Source: Deltaproteobacteria bacterium (GTDB lineage: Bacteria > Myxococcota_A > UBA9160 > SZUA-336). Taken from it: DNA of 64,000 bases. The position numbers were made by a program, and so were the translations under genes. The stretch covers positions 1 to 64,000 of the forward strand of contig JAJDAK010000021.1 of NCBI GenBank assembly GCA_029261895.1. The letters run 5' to 3'. This document shows, in pieces, positions 17,212 through 26,289 of the stretch (position 1 is its first letter; each line of letters begins with the position of its first letter). The notes beneath the pieces were generated by a model. The model did not search any database. It had not been told where the DNA came from and was given only the letters and a program-made list of their open reading frames with translations.

Positions 17212-18402
17212 CTAGACTTTAAAAGGCTTGAACGTCACGGGCATCGACTCGAAGCCCTGCACAAACTCGGTCTTCAGCCGTTGCAGGCGATCGGTCTCGA
17301 CTTCGTAGTCAGGCATGTGCTTCAGCAACGCTTCGAGGCAGATTTTTCCCTCGAGTCGCGCCACATGCTGGCCCACACAGGCGTGGGTACCGTGCCCGAA
17401 ACTTAAGATGCGTTGAGGATTGCGCTTGATGTCGATCCGATCAGGATTTTCGAACTCTCGATCGTCTCGATTGCCGGATGGGTAGAGGAAAAGCACCGCC
17501 TGCCCCTCGCGCAACTTTTCGCCGTGCAGTTCGAAGTCCTTCTTCAACACACGGCCCAAGAACTGCGTGGGCATGTCGTAACGCAGTAGTTCCCGAAACG
17601 CTTCTGGAATCAGATCATTATTCCGAACTAACTCAGCGCGCTGATCCGGGTGCTGGTGCAAGCGGTAAACGCAATTCGCTAATACCTTCGGAAAGGTTTC
17701 CGAACCACCAATGATCAACATCGAAAGATGAGACGCGATTTCCGCGTCTTCCAACAGCCGACCGTCGACCTTCGCGGTCAATAAGGTGTTAAGTACATTG
17801 TCCTCAGCATCAGGATCCCCACGACGCTTTTTTATCACGCTTTCGAAGTACGTGTTCAGTTCCATCGCGGCGGCAATGCCGTCCGGGGTCATCCCATCGA
17901 CACCCTCTTCCCGGCCAAAGAAGCGTTTCACCAGCTGAAAACACATCTGCGCGTCTTCAAGCGGAATGCCGTTCACCACGCATGCCAGCGTTACCGAAAT
18001 CTGCGAGCCAAATTCGTCCATCAAGTCTGCACGGCCGCGCTCGCTGAACTCACGCATGCAGCGTTCCGCCACTTGATCCACTAACTCACCGAGTTTCGCG
18101 ACGGTTCGTGGCTGAAAGTAGCCACGAATCTGTGCCCGAAGCTCCGTGTGTTGCGGCGGATCCATCACGTTCAACATCGGCGTAACGGGCTGTACTTTGG
18201 TAAGCAGCTGACTCGACGTCGTACCCTTTGCTGTCGAAAACGTGTCGGCGTCCATGGAGCAGTTCCAAATATCGTCAAAACGCGAGAACGCCCAGGCGTC
18301 GAACTCTTTGATGTGGTACGCAGGCGCTTCGTCGCGCAGCAGCTTGTACGTCGGGTAAGGATCTTCAATCAGATCCTTTGAAAATGGGTTGTAGTCGACC
18401 AT
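17212..18402 (-). CDS. Cytochrome P450
   Basis: 396 residues, a soluble bacterial class I P450. The heme loop FGHGTHACVG places the thiolate Cys at residue 342; the K-helix ExxR is E267-A-F-R270. The I-helix reads GGSETFPK (232-239): the conserved acid and first Thr (T236) are present but the usual second Thr is Phe. Such enzymes hydroxylate hydrophobic molecules using ferredoxin electrons; no ferredoxin or reductase gene is in this window. It is last in the leftward group VOC protein, KstD-like flavoprotein, SRPBCC protein, P450, which points to a sterol or terpenoid substrate by inference. A GAGGAG ribosome site precedes the ATG. Confidence 0.9.
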   Translation of the reverse strand: MVDYNPFSKDLIEDPYPTYKLLRDEAPAYHIKEFDAWAFSRFDDIWNCSMDADTFSTAKGTTSSQLLTKVQPVTPMLNVMDPPQHTELRAQIRGYFQPRTVAKLGELVDQVAERCMREFSERGRADLMDEFGSQISVTLACVVNGIPLEDAQMCFQLVKRFFGREEGVDGMTPDGIAAAMELNTYFESVIKKRRGDPDAEDNVLNTLLTAKVDGRLLEDAEIASHLSMLIIGGSETFPKVLANCVYRLHQHPDQRAELVRNNDLIPEAFRELLRYDMPTQFLGRVLKKDFELHGEKLREGQAVLFLYPSGNRDDREFENPDRIDIKRNPQRILSFGHGTHACVGQHVARLEGKICLEALLKHMPDYEVETDRLQRLKTEFVQGFESMPVTFKPFKV

Positions 18403-18414
18403 GGGTTCGCTCCT

Positions 18415-18987
18415 CTAACTGACTTGGTTCTGGCGCTGCTCGAGCTCTGACAAAATTCGATTCGATAGGTCTTCTGCCGCGACGTTCATCGCGGGTTGCA
18501 TCATCGCATTGATCATCGGTGCCATGGGTCCCCCGGGGTCAATCCGAAGATTGAAAGTCAAACGCGAGCCGCCACTCACGGGTACGTCGCGTTCCACTGC
18601 ACCTTGTTTTCGTTTCACAAAGAGACGGACCAGCGCCTCGATCATCCGGGTAAACCAATTTTGACTCGACGGCTCCGACGCCTCGGCATCCCCCGAATCT
18701 GCGGTCATGGTGAAGATACCTTCGCCCTCAAGCGGTTCGTTCAAACCCTTGAGTTCGAAGCGCACGCGCTCGGGCCCGTTCCATTCCACGATATGAACTT
18801 TGAATTGCACTTTTCGTGCCAGCACGCCCACATCGCCCTTGAGCGTCCAAAGCGAATCGGTGGCACTTTCTTTCACATGTTCTTGATAGCCCGTCACAAG
18901 CTGTGCCCAATTATCCATCTCTTGGACAAAGTCCCAGATGGTTTCGAGCGGAAGATTCGCGGTGGTGCTGTACTCGGTCTGCGCCAT
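18415..18987 (-). CDS. SRPBCC-family (START/Bet v1-like) lipid-binding protein
   Basis: 190 residues. The N-terminus (LPLETIWDFVQEMDNWAQLVTGY) and the strand-rich middle (VQFKVHIVEWNGPERVRFELKGL) are the SRPBCC/CoxG-type helix-grip fold, which encloses a hydrophobic cavity. It may bind or carry the substrate of the flanking P450 and flavoprotein; that is inferred from gene order only. A charged segment near residues 100-130, with little predicted structure, interrupts the fold. Its ATG overlaps the upstream stop by one base (TAATG), and 12 nt separate it from the P450 gene. Confidence 0.72.
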   Translation of the reverse strand: MAQTEYSTTANLPLETIWDFVQEMDNWAQLVTGYQEHVKESATDSLWTLKGDVGVLARKVQFKVHIVEWNGPERVRFELKGLNEPLEGEGIFTMTADSGDAEASEPSSQNWFTRMIEALVRLFVKRKQGAVERDVPVSGGSRLTFNLRIDPGGPMAPMINAMMQPAMNVAAEDLSNRILSELEQRQNQVS

Positions 18988-20642
18988 TACTCGCCCCCGG
19001 CCGCGTGTCGACCCGTAATGTAGCCCCAGGTGATGGCACGCATATTCGACGTGCCGCTTTGGTAGCCACCACCAAGATCCAATAACGCCGCCGAGTTTCC
19101 AGCGGCGTAAAGTCCCGGAATTGGCGCACCGCGAACGTGCATGACTTGGCCGTTGGTATTCGTTCGCAGTCCGTGCGAATTGATCCCCACACTAACAGGC
19201 ACAAGCTTGATGCCGTAGTACGGCGCCTTGTTCAACGGACCGACGCAGGGATTGGGATAACTCTGATCTCCCGTCAAGCGCACCGACCAAGCATATGAAC
19301 CGCTACCAAAGTCGGGATCCTCACCGCGTGCGGCAAATTCGTTGTAGCGATCCAGGGTTTTCTCCAAGCCATCGGCGTCGACACCGAGTTTCTCCGCGAG
19401 CTCGCGCGGCGTATCGGCCGTTTCGACCAACTCGCCCGGTAATTCCATGCCTGGCATGTAGGATCCGAGGGGGTAACGATCGCGATAGTTTTGATCGAAA
19501 ATCAAATACGGCGGAATATTTGGCATTTCCTGCTTCGCGCCGTCCCAACTTCGGAGTCGTGGTTGATAGTCTTTGTAAAAAGCTTCATCGCAGAATCGCT
19601 CGCCCTGTCGGTTCACCCAGATCGCGTGCGGACAACCGCATTCCCAAGACGTACGGTACAGCGGCGCGCCTTCGCTCTCCTCGCCCGGAATGTTGTAACC
19701 GAAGAACATCGCCAAGTTAGTCGGGGGAACCGCGGCGATCGCAGCGCCGATCTCCGGACCCATCACCATATGGTCGCCGTGCAAGTACGGCGGCGTTGCT
19801 GAGTTCCACTCGTGCATCGCCTCGTACTCACAAGCCATCTTCTTATTATGATCGTATCCACCGATCGCAAGCAGCACACCGGTTCGCGCGCGCACAAAGA
19901 AATCCGCACCCTCGCGCTTTGCCCGCACACCGACCACCCGACCGTCTTCCTGAATCAGCTCTTCGACAGGCGTTTCCACGTAAGCGGGAATCCCGCGGTC
20001 GATCATCGCTGCTTTGATGAAATAACCCATCATGCCGGGTCCAAAACTTCGCTTGTCCTCCGTGATGCGCTGCCCGATTAGCTCGTAATTCCATTCGGTG
20101 ACCTTCGCTAACCCACCCCACTCGTAGAGCTCGCGATGTAGCACCCCCTGTGGAACATGGGGCGTGAGAAAACTTCGCGTCTGCCATTCGCCAAGCGTCG
20201 AGCCGTCGAATAGGTCAACGCTGAGATAACGGCCACCGGAATGTGAACCCGGCGCTTTCGGGTAGTAGTAGTCCGGCAGACCTTCGACCGCGAGCCAACG
20301 CACGCCGGCTTCTTTTTCCACGTACTCGATGGCCGCATGCATGTTTTCAAACAGGCGATCCATTAACGCGGGGTCTGAAAATCCTGCGGATATGAATTCG
20401 AAGTACGTGCGACCGGAGTCGATCGAGTCCTCAAGGCCAAGCTCAACCATCTTGTGGTTGTTGGGTACGAAGACTTCTCCGCCGCCATAGCCTGAGAGTC
20501 CACCTAATTTCGGCGCTTTATCGAGAACGACGACCTGTTTTCCAAGATCATGCGCCACGATGGCCGAGGTAAGACCCGCGAGTCCCGATCCGACCGCAAC
20601 CCAATCGACTTCAAGATCCCAACGAATGTCGGCTTTCGTCAT
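18987..20642 (-). CDS. FAD-dependent oxidoreductase, 3-ketosteroid dehydrogenase/fumarate reductase flavoprotein family
   Basis: 551 residues. WVAVGSGLAGLTSAIVAHDLGKQVVVLDKAP near residue 15 is the FAD Rossmann motif. GGLSGYGGGEVFVPNN follows where ketosteroid dehydrogenases carry the GGxS...G.W.P pattern, and GIPGLYAAGNSAALLDLGGGYQSGTSNMRAITWGYITG at the end closes the FAD site. The family includes KstD (steroid delta-1 dehydrogenase) and delta-4 dehydrogenases. The P450, SRPBCC protein and steroid genes nearby favour a steroid ring substrate, but the catalytic tyrosines of KstD were not verified. It starts 12 nt after the VOC gene and is coupled to the SRPBCC gene by TAATG. Confidence 0.8.
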   Translation of the reverse strand: MTKADIRWDLEVDWVAVGSGLAGLTSAIVAHDLGKQVVVLDKAPKLGGLSGYGGGEVFVPNNHKMVELGLEDSIDSGRTYFEFISAGFSDPALMDRLFENMHAAIEYVEKEAGVRWLAVEGLPDYYYPKAPGSHSGGRYLSVDLFDGSTLGEWQTRSFLTPHVPQGVLHRELYEWGGLAKVTEWNYELIGQRITEDKRSFGPGMMGYFIKAAMIDRGIPAYVETPVEELIQEDGRVVGVRAKREGADFFVRARTGVLLAIGGYDHNKKMACEYEAMHEWNSATPPYLHGDHMVMGPEIGAAIAAVPPTNLAMFFGYNIPGEESEGAPLYRTSWECGCPHAIWVNRQGERFCDEAFYKDYQPRLRSWDGAKQEMPNIPPYLIFDQNYRDRYPLGSYMPGMELPGELVETADTPRELAEKLGVDADGLEKTLDRYNEFAARGEDPDFGSGSYAWSVRLTGDQSYPNPCVGPLNKAPYYGIKLVPVSVGINSHGLRTNTNGQVMHVRGAPIPGLYAAGNSAALLDLGGGYQSGTSNMRAITWGYITGRHAAGGE

Positions 20643-20654
20643 TCGGCTCGGTTC

Positions 20655-21116
20655 CTATCGCGCGATCTGCATCGGGTCATTGGGATCTTTGAACTCCTGC
20701 AGTTCGATCACGTTGCCATCGGGGTCGCGACCATAAACACATCGGGTAGGACCCGTGTCGACGGGTTCGCTATTGAAACGCATTCCCGCTGCAGCCAAGC
20801 GCTCATATTCCCCGTCAATGTCGGTGACGTCCAGACAGATATGCGTGAGACCGTGATCGTTCACCGGCCGATTCGGGTCGCCGCTTCGCGGCGCAGGTGA
20901 TTCGTACTGAAAGATTTCCAACATCGCGTTGGCTTTCTTCAGCATCGCAACTTGGGAAGCACTCTCTTTCAAACCCGTCAGCGCATCGAGGGAGTCCACA
21001 CCCTTGGGCCATCCGGCTTTAAACATCAGGTCAAAGCCCAAGAGTTCGCAGTAAAACGCTATGGATCGGTCGATATCGGGTGTCGAAATCGCCGCATGAT
21101 GGATTCCCAGGATCAT
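20655..21116 (-). CDS. VOC-superfamily (glyoxalase/dioxygenase-like) protein
   Basis: 153 residues with two beta-alpha-beta-beta-beta modules. GIHHAAISTPDIDRSIAFYCELLGFDL opens the first with a metal-ligand His; LTHICLDVTDIDGEYERL and CVYGRDPDGNVIELQEF close the second with the ligand Glu. The pattern fits methylmalonyl-CoA epimerase, glyoxalase or extradiol-type enzymes; its function is unknown. The ATG at 21116 follows GGAGGAG. It is first in the leftward group ending with the P450, and diverges from the thiolase gene across the 199-nt control region. Confidence 0.8.
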   Translation of the reverse strand: MILGIHHAAISTPDIDRSIAFYCELLGFDLMFKAGWPKGVDSLDALTGLKESASQVAMLKKANAMLEIFQYESPAPRSGDPNRPVNDHGLTHICLDVTDIDGEYERLAAAGMRFNSEPVDTGPTRCVYGRDPDGNVIELQEFKDPNDPMQIAR

Positions 21117-21204
21117 CGCGCTCCTCCATGCCAATCAGGGGTCTGAAAAGGCTTCAATACCTCAATCTTACCCGCTTGAGGCCGCCATGACGAATAAGAA
21201 CGAA

Positions 21205-21218
21205 ACGTATAGTATCGT
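21205..21218 (+). promoter_or_regulatory. Putative TetR operator, degenerate third copy (thiolase-tetR control region)
   Basis: The 14-bp window ACGTATAGTATCGT keeps one perfect half-site GTATCGT (21212-21218) and the outer ACG of the other. It lies in the 199-nt gap (21117-21315) between the VOC gene and the thiolase-tetR pair. The 9-mer CGTATAGTA is also shared exactly with the site at 58576-58584. The site would allow the TetR at 22617-23213 to control its own operon. The gap also holds a TATAAG element at 21265-21270, without a matching -35; nothing else was recognised in it. Confidence 0.4.
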
Positions 21219-21315
21219 AATAGCCGCGGCCTTGGCGAGCACCGATCCGAGCCGCAAATATGTCTATAAGTGACTGATTTTAAAAGAGTAATCCAGTGAG
21301 CTGGGGAGCCGAAAG

Positions 21316-22614
21316 ATGGCAGGTCGAAACGTCGTACTGGTGGATGGAGCGCGTTCCGCATTTTCACGCGGCGGCCATGGCAAATTGGTCGCCACCCGGT
21401 TGGACGAAGCCGGCGCGAGCATCCTACGGACCCTCCTGGATCGGAATCCCAAGGTCCAAGATCGGATGATCGAGGATATCGGGATCGGCAATGTCGCGGG
21501 CCGCTCGGAATTTTCATATCTGGGCAACGTGCAGCGCATCGCCGGACTTCCACTCGAAGTTTGTTCGTTTCATTCCAACCGCCAATGTGGTTCGAGCATG
21601 GAAACACTGCATCGCGTCGCCATGGCGATCATGGTCGGCAGCATCGACTGTGGCGTTGCGATGGGGATCGAACGTATGGGGCGTGCACTCATGGCGGGCG
21701 GCGCCCCCCCCACGCGCATCACGAAGATGACGTCGCGGATTTCGGAACTCAACGAACAGCAGCGTGCGCCCGCACCGGATCACGACGAGTATTTCTCATT
21801 GCCCTTCCCCGAGTATGTTCGCAATTCGCCCTGGCTTCAGAGCATGTTGCAAACCGCACAAAACGTCGCGGAGATCTACGGCCTTACGCGAGAAGAACTC
21901 GACAGTTTCGCGGTCGCGAGTCATCAGAAGACGCACGCCGCTTACGAAGCGGGCATCTATCACGACGAAGTCATCCCGCTCGAAGTCGAAGACCCAGTTT
22001 ATGACGAGAAGAGAAATTGGCTCGAGCAGGAAACGGGAAAGACTGTCGTGTTTGATCGTGACGAAGGCATCCGCCCTGGAACGACGGCTGAAAAACTTGC
22101 GGGCCTCAAGCCTCTGCCTGGCGTCGTGAGTTTTGACGATCGCGAGCTCGTGATTACCGCGGGCAATGCGTGTCCCACCAACGACGGCATCTCTGCCGCG
22201 CTGTTGATGAGCGAAGAGAAAGCCTTGGCGCTCGGGCTTGAGCCGCTCGCGCGAATTGCAGGGTTTGCTACCGGCGGTGTGAAGCCACAGGTGATGGGTC
22301 TTGGCCCTGTGGTCTCTTCAAAGAAAGCCTTGAAGTTCGCGGGCATCGGTGCAGAACAGATCGATCGGGTCGAGTTCAACGAGGCATTTTCCGCGCAGGT
22401 CATCCCGTCGATTCGCGAACTCGGCATACCGGCGGATCGTGTCAATGTGAACGGCGGCTCGATCGCGATCGGCCATCCGCTCGGCGCCACCGGCGCGCGC
22501 TTGGTTACGACGGTTGCGATGGAGTTACGGCGCAGCGGCTCACGCTACGGTCTCGCGACCCAGTGCATAGGAGCGGGCATGGGAATTTCGACCGTCTTGG
22601 AACGCTTGGACTAA
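21316..22614 (+). CDS. Acetyl-CoA C-acyltransferase (degradative thiolase)
   Basis: 432 residues. The acyl-accepting Cys lies at residue 91 (SNRQCGSSM), His at 387 in GHPLGATGARL, and the proton-donor Cys at 417 in CIGAGMG; VEFNEAF is also present, so all four active-site loops are intact. It cleaves 3-oxoacyl-CoA to acetyl-CoA (or propionyl-CoA) and a shortened acyl-CoA. At 432 residues it is longer than the usual 390-400, with an insert around residues 140-180 and 240-270, as in FadI/trifunctional-type thiolases. It is first in a two-gene operon with the TetR gene. The start follows GGGGAG. Confidence 0.9.
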   Translation: MAGRNVVLVDGARSAFSRGGHGKLVATRLDEAGASILRTLLDRNPKVQDRMIEDIGIGNVAGRSEFSYLGNVQRIAGLPLEVCSFHSNRQCGSSMETLHRVAMAIMVGSIDCGVAMGIERMGRALMAGGAPPTRITKMTSRISELNEQQRAPAPDHDEYFSLPFPEYVRNSPWLQSMLQTAQNVAEIYGLTREELDSFAVASHQKTHAAYEAGIYHDEVIPLEVEDPVYDEKRNWLEQETGKTVVFDRDEGIRPGTTAEKLAGLKPLPGVVSFDDRELVITAGNACPTNDGISAALLMSEEKALALGLEPLARIAGFATGGVKPQVMGLGPVVSSKKALKFAGIGAEQIDRVEFNEAFSAQVIPSIRELGIPADRVNVNGGSIAIGHPLGATGARLVTTVAMELRRSGSRYGLATQCIGAGMGISTVLERLD

Positions 22615-22616
22615 CG

Positions 22617-23213
22617 TTGAGTTCGAATCTCGAAAAAGAATCTTCCGCCGGACGCCCCCGCAGCGAAGAAGCACACCGTGCAATCCTCGATGCGACGTTG
22701 CAGTTACTTGCGGAGGTCGGGTTTTCGGCGCTCACAGTCGAAGGGGTTGCCACTCGCGCGGGCGTCGGTAAAGCGACAATCTATCGGCGTTGGCCATCCA
22801 AGCTGCCGCTGGTAGTAGAAGCATTTAGTCAGTTGCCCGCGCTCGAAGAGTCCGATACGGGAAATCTCCGCGACGACCTCAAGAAAATGTTGCGCAGCTA
22901 CCTAAACCTCTTCAACTCCACACCACTCGCCACGGTACTTCCGAGCCTCGCGGGCGAGCTCGCACATAACCCCGAACTCTCTGAGCTTTTAAACCCGGTC
23001 ATCAGAGGGCGCCGTCAACCGCTGACGCGTGCCCTCGAGCGCGCGCGCGATCGTGGCGAAATCGCCGAGGGCATCGACCTCGACATCGCTGCGGATTTAG
23101 TCGTGGGACCCATCGCTGTGAGGTTGTTCTTCGGCGGCGGACCCATCAGTCCGAAGATCGTCGGGCCGATCGTCGACACCGCGTTACGCGGGATTCAAAC
23201 CTCAGCCGTGTAG
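22617..23213 (+). CDS. TetR-family transcriptional regulator, candidate master repressor of the steroid genes
   Basis: 198 residues. ILDATLQLLAEVGFSALTVEGVATRAGVGKATIYRRWPSK spans the TetR DNA-binding domain (about residues 22-62), and the C-terminal half matches the TetR_C_16-type ligand domain in style. A TTG at 22617, 2 nt after the thiolase stop, is preferred over an in-frame GTG at 22563 inside the thiolase gene. Because it shares an operon with the thiolase behind site 21205-21218, it may repress itself and bind the related palindromes before ipdA and before the SDR at 58530, taking the place of KstR2. This is an inference. Its 3' end overlaps the convergent ligase gene by 19 nt. Confidence 0.82.
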   Translation: MSSNLEKESSAGRPRSEEAHRAILDATLQLLAEVGFSALTVEGVATRAGVGKATIYRRWPSKLPLVVEAFSQLPALEESDTGNLRDDLKKMLRSYLNLFNSTPLATVLPSLAGELAHNPELSELLNPVIRGRRQPLTRALERARDRGEIAEGIDLDIAADLVVGPIAVRLFFGGGPISPKIVGPIVDTALRGIQTSAV

Positions 23214-24727
23214 CGTTTCCGGAGCTCATGCTTCAGCACTTTACCCGTGGGATTGCGCGGTAGCGCATCAACGATTTCAAGTTGCTCCGGAATTTTCTGC
23301 AGCATCAAGCCCTGATCTTTCAGAAACTGCACCATTTCGACGAAAGTAAATCCAGCGGCATCAGCGACGACGACCGCGCAGGCGCGTTCGCCGCTCTTCG
23401 CATCGGGAAGCCCAATCACCGCAACGTCTGCGACATTCGGATGCGTGTACAGGATGTCTTCGACTTCTTTTGCACTGATGTTTTCGCCCTTGCGAATAAT
23501 CACGTCCTTTAAGCGGCCCGTAATCACGATATAACCGTCCGCATCCAAGTAACCGAGATCACCGGTACGAAAGAAACCGTCGGCATCAAACGCTTCCGCG
23601 TTGAGCTGCGAGTCCAAATACCCTTTGCAGAGCTGAGAACCGCGTGCACGAATTTCGCCCTCCTCGCCCGTCCCTGCTCGCGCGCCATCTAGCTGATAGA
23701 TTCGGACTTCCGTCGATGCGGGATTCACGCGACCTTCGGTGTACATGAGTTTCTCATCGGAATCATCGACCGACCCCATCGACAATGCGGGACATTCGGT
23801 GAGCCCATAGCCCGATATGATTCCGGCACCGCCCATTTCGTTCTTGATCTCCATGTGGAGCTGTGGCGGTTTCGGCGCACCGCCGCCCGGGAAACTGCGC
23901 ACCGATGGGAAAATCTTCCGATCAGGGTTCGCGCGTTGCGCAGCAAGATACGCCTGATGGAAAGCCGTTCCTGCAGTGGCCTGTGTAACACCATGCTTCG
24001 CAAGCACATCGATACTCGTTGCAGGATCGAAGGCTTCGATCGCGATCTGAGCGCAGCCCGTAAGCAGCCCATTGCAGAGCCAAAGCACACCACCCACATG
24101 CGTGAACGGAAAAACCAACGCGATGCGATCGTCTGCCGTCAATCGAAGTACGTCCGACATTCCGCGAGAGGCTGCAAAAATCCCGGCATCCGTATGCAGC
24201 GCACCCTTCGGATTGGCGGTTGTTCCCGAGGTGTAGAAAAGCCAGCGCGTCGCCGACGCTTCGGCTACATCGAAAGCGGGCAGATCGATCGGATCGCCAT
24301 CGGGTAGTTGGCGATCCACAACCAGCACGTCGAGACCCGACGACGCTTCCGCAATCTCCTCTGCCATCGCGCCATAATCAAAACCGCGCCACGTAGAGGG
24401 AACGATCAGCATCTTTGGGCGGGCTTGTTCGACGATGAAACCGATCTCTTTACGTCGGTAGATGGGCAATATTGGATTTTGAACCGCGCCCAAACGGGAT
24501 AACGCACCCGCGAGCACTAAAGTCTCCAGCCAGGTTGGCAAGACCCAGCTCACGATGCTGTCGGGCTCGACTCCCTTCGCCGCCAATCCTGCCGCAGCGC
24601 GTAGTGCGGCATCTCGATACTCACGAAAGCTTAGTGTGCGATCGTTTTCATCGACGGCGAAGAGCGCTTCAGGCGACGCCTCGGCGCGCGCCTCGATCGC
24701 CGCCCACAAACCATCTGCATCGATCAT
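23195..24727 (-). CDS. Acyl-CoA ligase (AMP-forming, class I adenylate-forming enzyme)
   Basis: 510 residues. FYTSGTTANPKGALHT near residue 165 is the P-loop-like A3 motif, ISGYGLTECP near residue 305 the A5 motif, and FRTGDLGYLDADGYIVITGRLKDVIIRKGENISAKEVEDIL around residues 390-430 the hinge and A8 loop; PRNPTGKVLKHELR at the end carries the A10 lysine. It activates a carboxylic acid to its CoA thioester. The resemblance is to cyclohexanecarboxylate-CoA ligase-type FadDs. It is coupled downstream of the FadD3-like gene (ATGA), so it probably activates another steroid or isoprenoid acid. Confidence 0.86.
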   Translation of the reverse strand: MIDADGLWAAIEARAEASPEALFAVDENDRTLSFREYRDAALRAAAGLAAKGVEPDSIVSWVLPTWLETLVLAGALSRLGAVQNPILPIYRRKEIGFIVEQARPKMLIVPSTWRGFDYGAMAEEIAEASSGLDVLVVDRQLPDGDPIDLPAFDVAEASATRWLFYTSGTTANPKGALHTDAGIFAASRGMSDVLRLTADDRIALVFPFTHVGGVLWLCNGLLTGCAQIAIEAFDPATSIDVLAKHGVTQATAGTAFHQAYLAAQRANPDRKIFPSVRSFPGGGAPKPPQLHMEIKNEMGGAGIISGYGLTECPALSMGSVDDSDEKLMYTEGRVNPASTEVRIYQLDGARAGTGEEGEIRARGSQLCKGYLDSQLNAEAFDADGFFRTGDLGYLDADGYIVITGRLKDVIIRKGENISAKEVEDILYTHPNVADVAVIGLPDAKSGERACAVVVADAAGFTFVEMVQFLKDQGLMLQKIPEQLEIVDALPRNPTGKVLKHELRKRYTAEV

Positions 24728-26277
24728 TTGGCAGCTTCGCGGAGGACGTACTTCAAAACCTTGCCGGACGCGTTCATCGGCATTTCGTCGAGAATCTCCA
24801 CACGCCGCGGAACTTTATAGTTCGCCATCTGCTCTCGACACCAGGCAATCACCGACTCGGGCGTGGGCGACTTTCCGGGAGCGGGCACGACAAACGCCAT
24901 CCCGACTTCTCCCATGCGCTCGTCCGGCACACCAATCACAGCCACCTGCGCGAACTCGCCAGACCCGTACATCAGGTTCTCGATTTCAGCAGGGTAGCAA
25001 TTGAAGCCCCCCATGATGAACATGTCTTTGATTCGGTCCGTGATCTTCAAGTACCCGCGTTCGTCCATCGTCGCGATATCGCCCGTGTGCAGCCAACCCT
25101 CCGCATCGATCGTTTCTGCCGTGGCTTCGGGATCGTTGAAATAACCCTGCATTACGTTGTAACCACGCACGATGATTTCACCCGGTTCGCCATTCGGAAC
25201 CTCGAGACCGTCCTCACCGATGCAGCGAACTTCGACGCCAGGAATCGCTCGCCCCGACGTGGTTGCGATGGTTTCAGGATCATCTTCGGGCCGGCAGATA
25301 CTCACCATCCCACAACATTCCGTAAGGCCGTACGCCGTCACCACGGTTTCAAAGCCCAGCTTATCGCGCATCTGCCGAATCAAATCGACCGGAATCGCGG
25401 CCGCCCCGGTCGAAGCCATGCGCAACGAAGATAGGTCGTAGTCGGCGAAATTCGGATGACTCAAGAAACTCTGGTACAGCGTCGGCGGACCCGGCAGCAC
25501 GGAGATTCGATCTTTGGTAATTCGCTCCATCACCGCAGCCGCATCAAAAACCAAATGCGGCAGCACGGTTGCGCCACGCATGAACGACGCGAGCCAACCC
25601 GCCTTGTAGCCGAACGCGTGAAAGAATGGATTGACGACCAGATATCGATCGCCATCGCGCAATCCAACAACGTCGCTCCAAACTTCAAACGCACGAATAT
25701 TCTGCGCATGCGAAGTCATCACGCCTTTAGGATTGCCGGTTGTGCCCGATGTGAAGAGCAAATCGGAAAGCGCGTCCGGTTCAAGCGCCTCGATTCGGCG
25801 ATCGATCTCGTCTTCAGCAATCGCTTCAGCTTCGTCGAGAAAATCGTTCCAAGTCTGTGCGCCATCCGCTTTGCCGCGCAGCAGTACGATGCGCTCGAGA
25901 TCTGGCAAGTCCTGCTGTCGAATCATTTCCACATAGCGCGTGCCAAGAAACTCATCCAGCGTGAACAGCAGCCGCGCCCCACTCGCCCGCATGATGTAGC
26001 CCGCCTCGGCCCCCTTATACCGCGTATTCAGCGGGACCAAGACCGCCCCGGCACTCTGCAGCCCGATCGCCGCCAGTATCCACTCGTGCAAATTGGGCGC
26101 CCAAACTGCAACACGGTCACCGGGCTGAACGCCGGCAGCCACACAGGCACGTGCGACGCGTTTTGCGATATTGGCCAGATCGTCAAAGCGGATCTGCTGG
26201 TCTTCGTCCTCAATCGCGATCCGCGCTGCGAACTTCTGACCAGATTCTTGAATGAGCCGGGGAATCGTTCGTTTCAT
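24724..26277 (-). CDS. fadD3: HIP-CoA ligase, FadD3-like
   Basis: 517 residues. Adenylate-forming motifs: LLFTSGTTGNPKG near residue 172, VTAYGLTEC near residue 315, LHTGDIATMDERGYLKITDRIKDMFIMGGFNCYPAEIE around residues 395-430, and the terminal NASGKVLKYVLRE. The stretch NPFFHAFGYKAGW and the LPGPPTLYQSFLSHP segment match FadD3 of Mycobacterium and Rhodococcus as known to me. FadD3 activates HIP (3aα-H-4α(3'-propanoate)-7aβ-methylhexahydro-1,5-indanedione), the first committed step for rings C and D. FadE30 and ipdF, its neighbours in actinobacteria, follow divergently just beyond a luciferase-like gene, which supports the call. Confidence 0.82.
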   Translation of the reverse strand: MKRTIPRLIQESGQKFAARIAIEDEDQQIRFDDLANIAKRVARACVAAGVQPGDRVAVWAPNLHEWILAAIGLQSAGAVLVPLNTRYKGAEAGYIMRASGARLLFTLDEFLGTRYVEMIRQQDLPDLERIVLLRGKADGAQTWNDFLDEAEAIAEDEIDRRIEALEPDALSDLLFTSGTTGNPKGVMTSHAQNIRAFEVWSDVVGLRDGDRYLVVNPFFHAFGYKAGWLASFMRGATVLPHLVFDAAAVMERITKDRISVLPGPPTLYQSFLSHPNFADYDLSSLRMASTGAAAIPVDLIRQMRDKLGFETVVTAYGLTECCGMVSICRPEDDPETIATTSGRAIPGVEVRCIGEDGLEVPNGEPGEIIVRGYNVMQGYFNDPEATAETIDAEGWLHTGDIATMDERGYLKITDRIKDMFIMGGFNCYPAEIENLMYGSGEFAQVAVIGVPDERMGEVGMAFVVPAPGKSPTPESVIAWCREQMANYKVPRRVEILDEMPMNASGKVLKYVLREAAK

Positions 26278-26289
26278 CGCGCCCTATCG

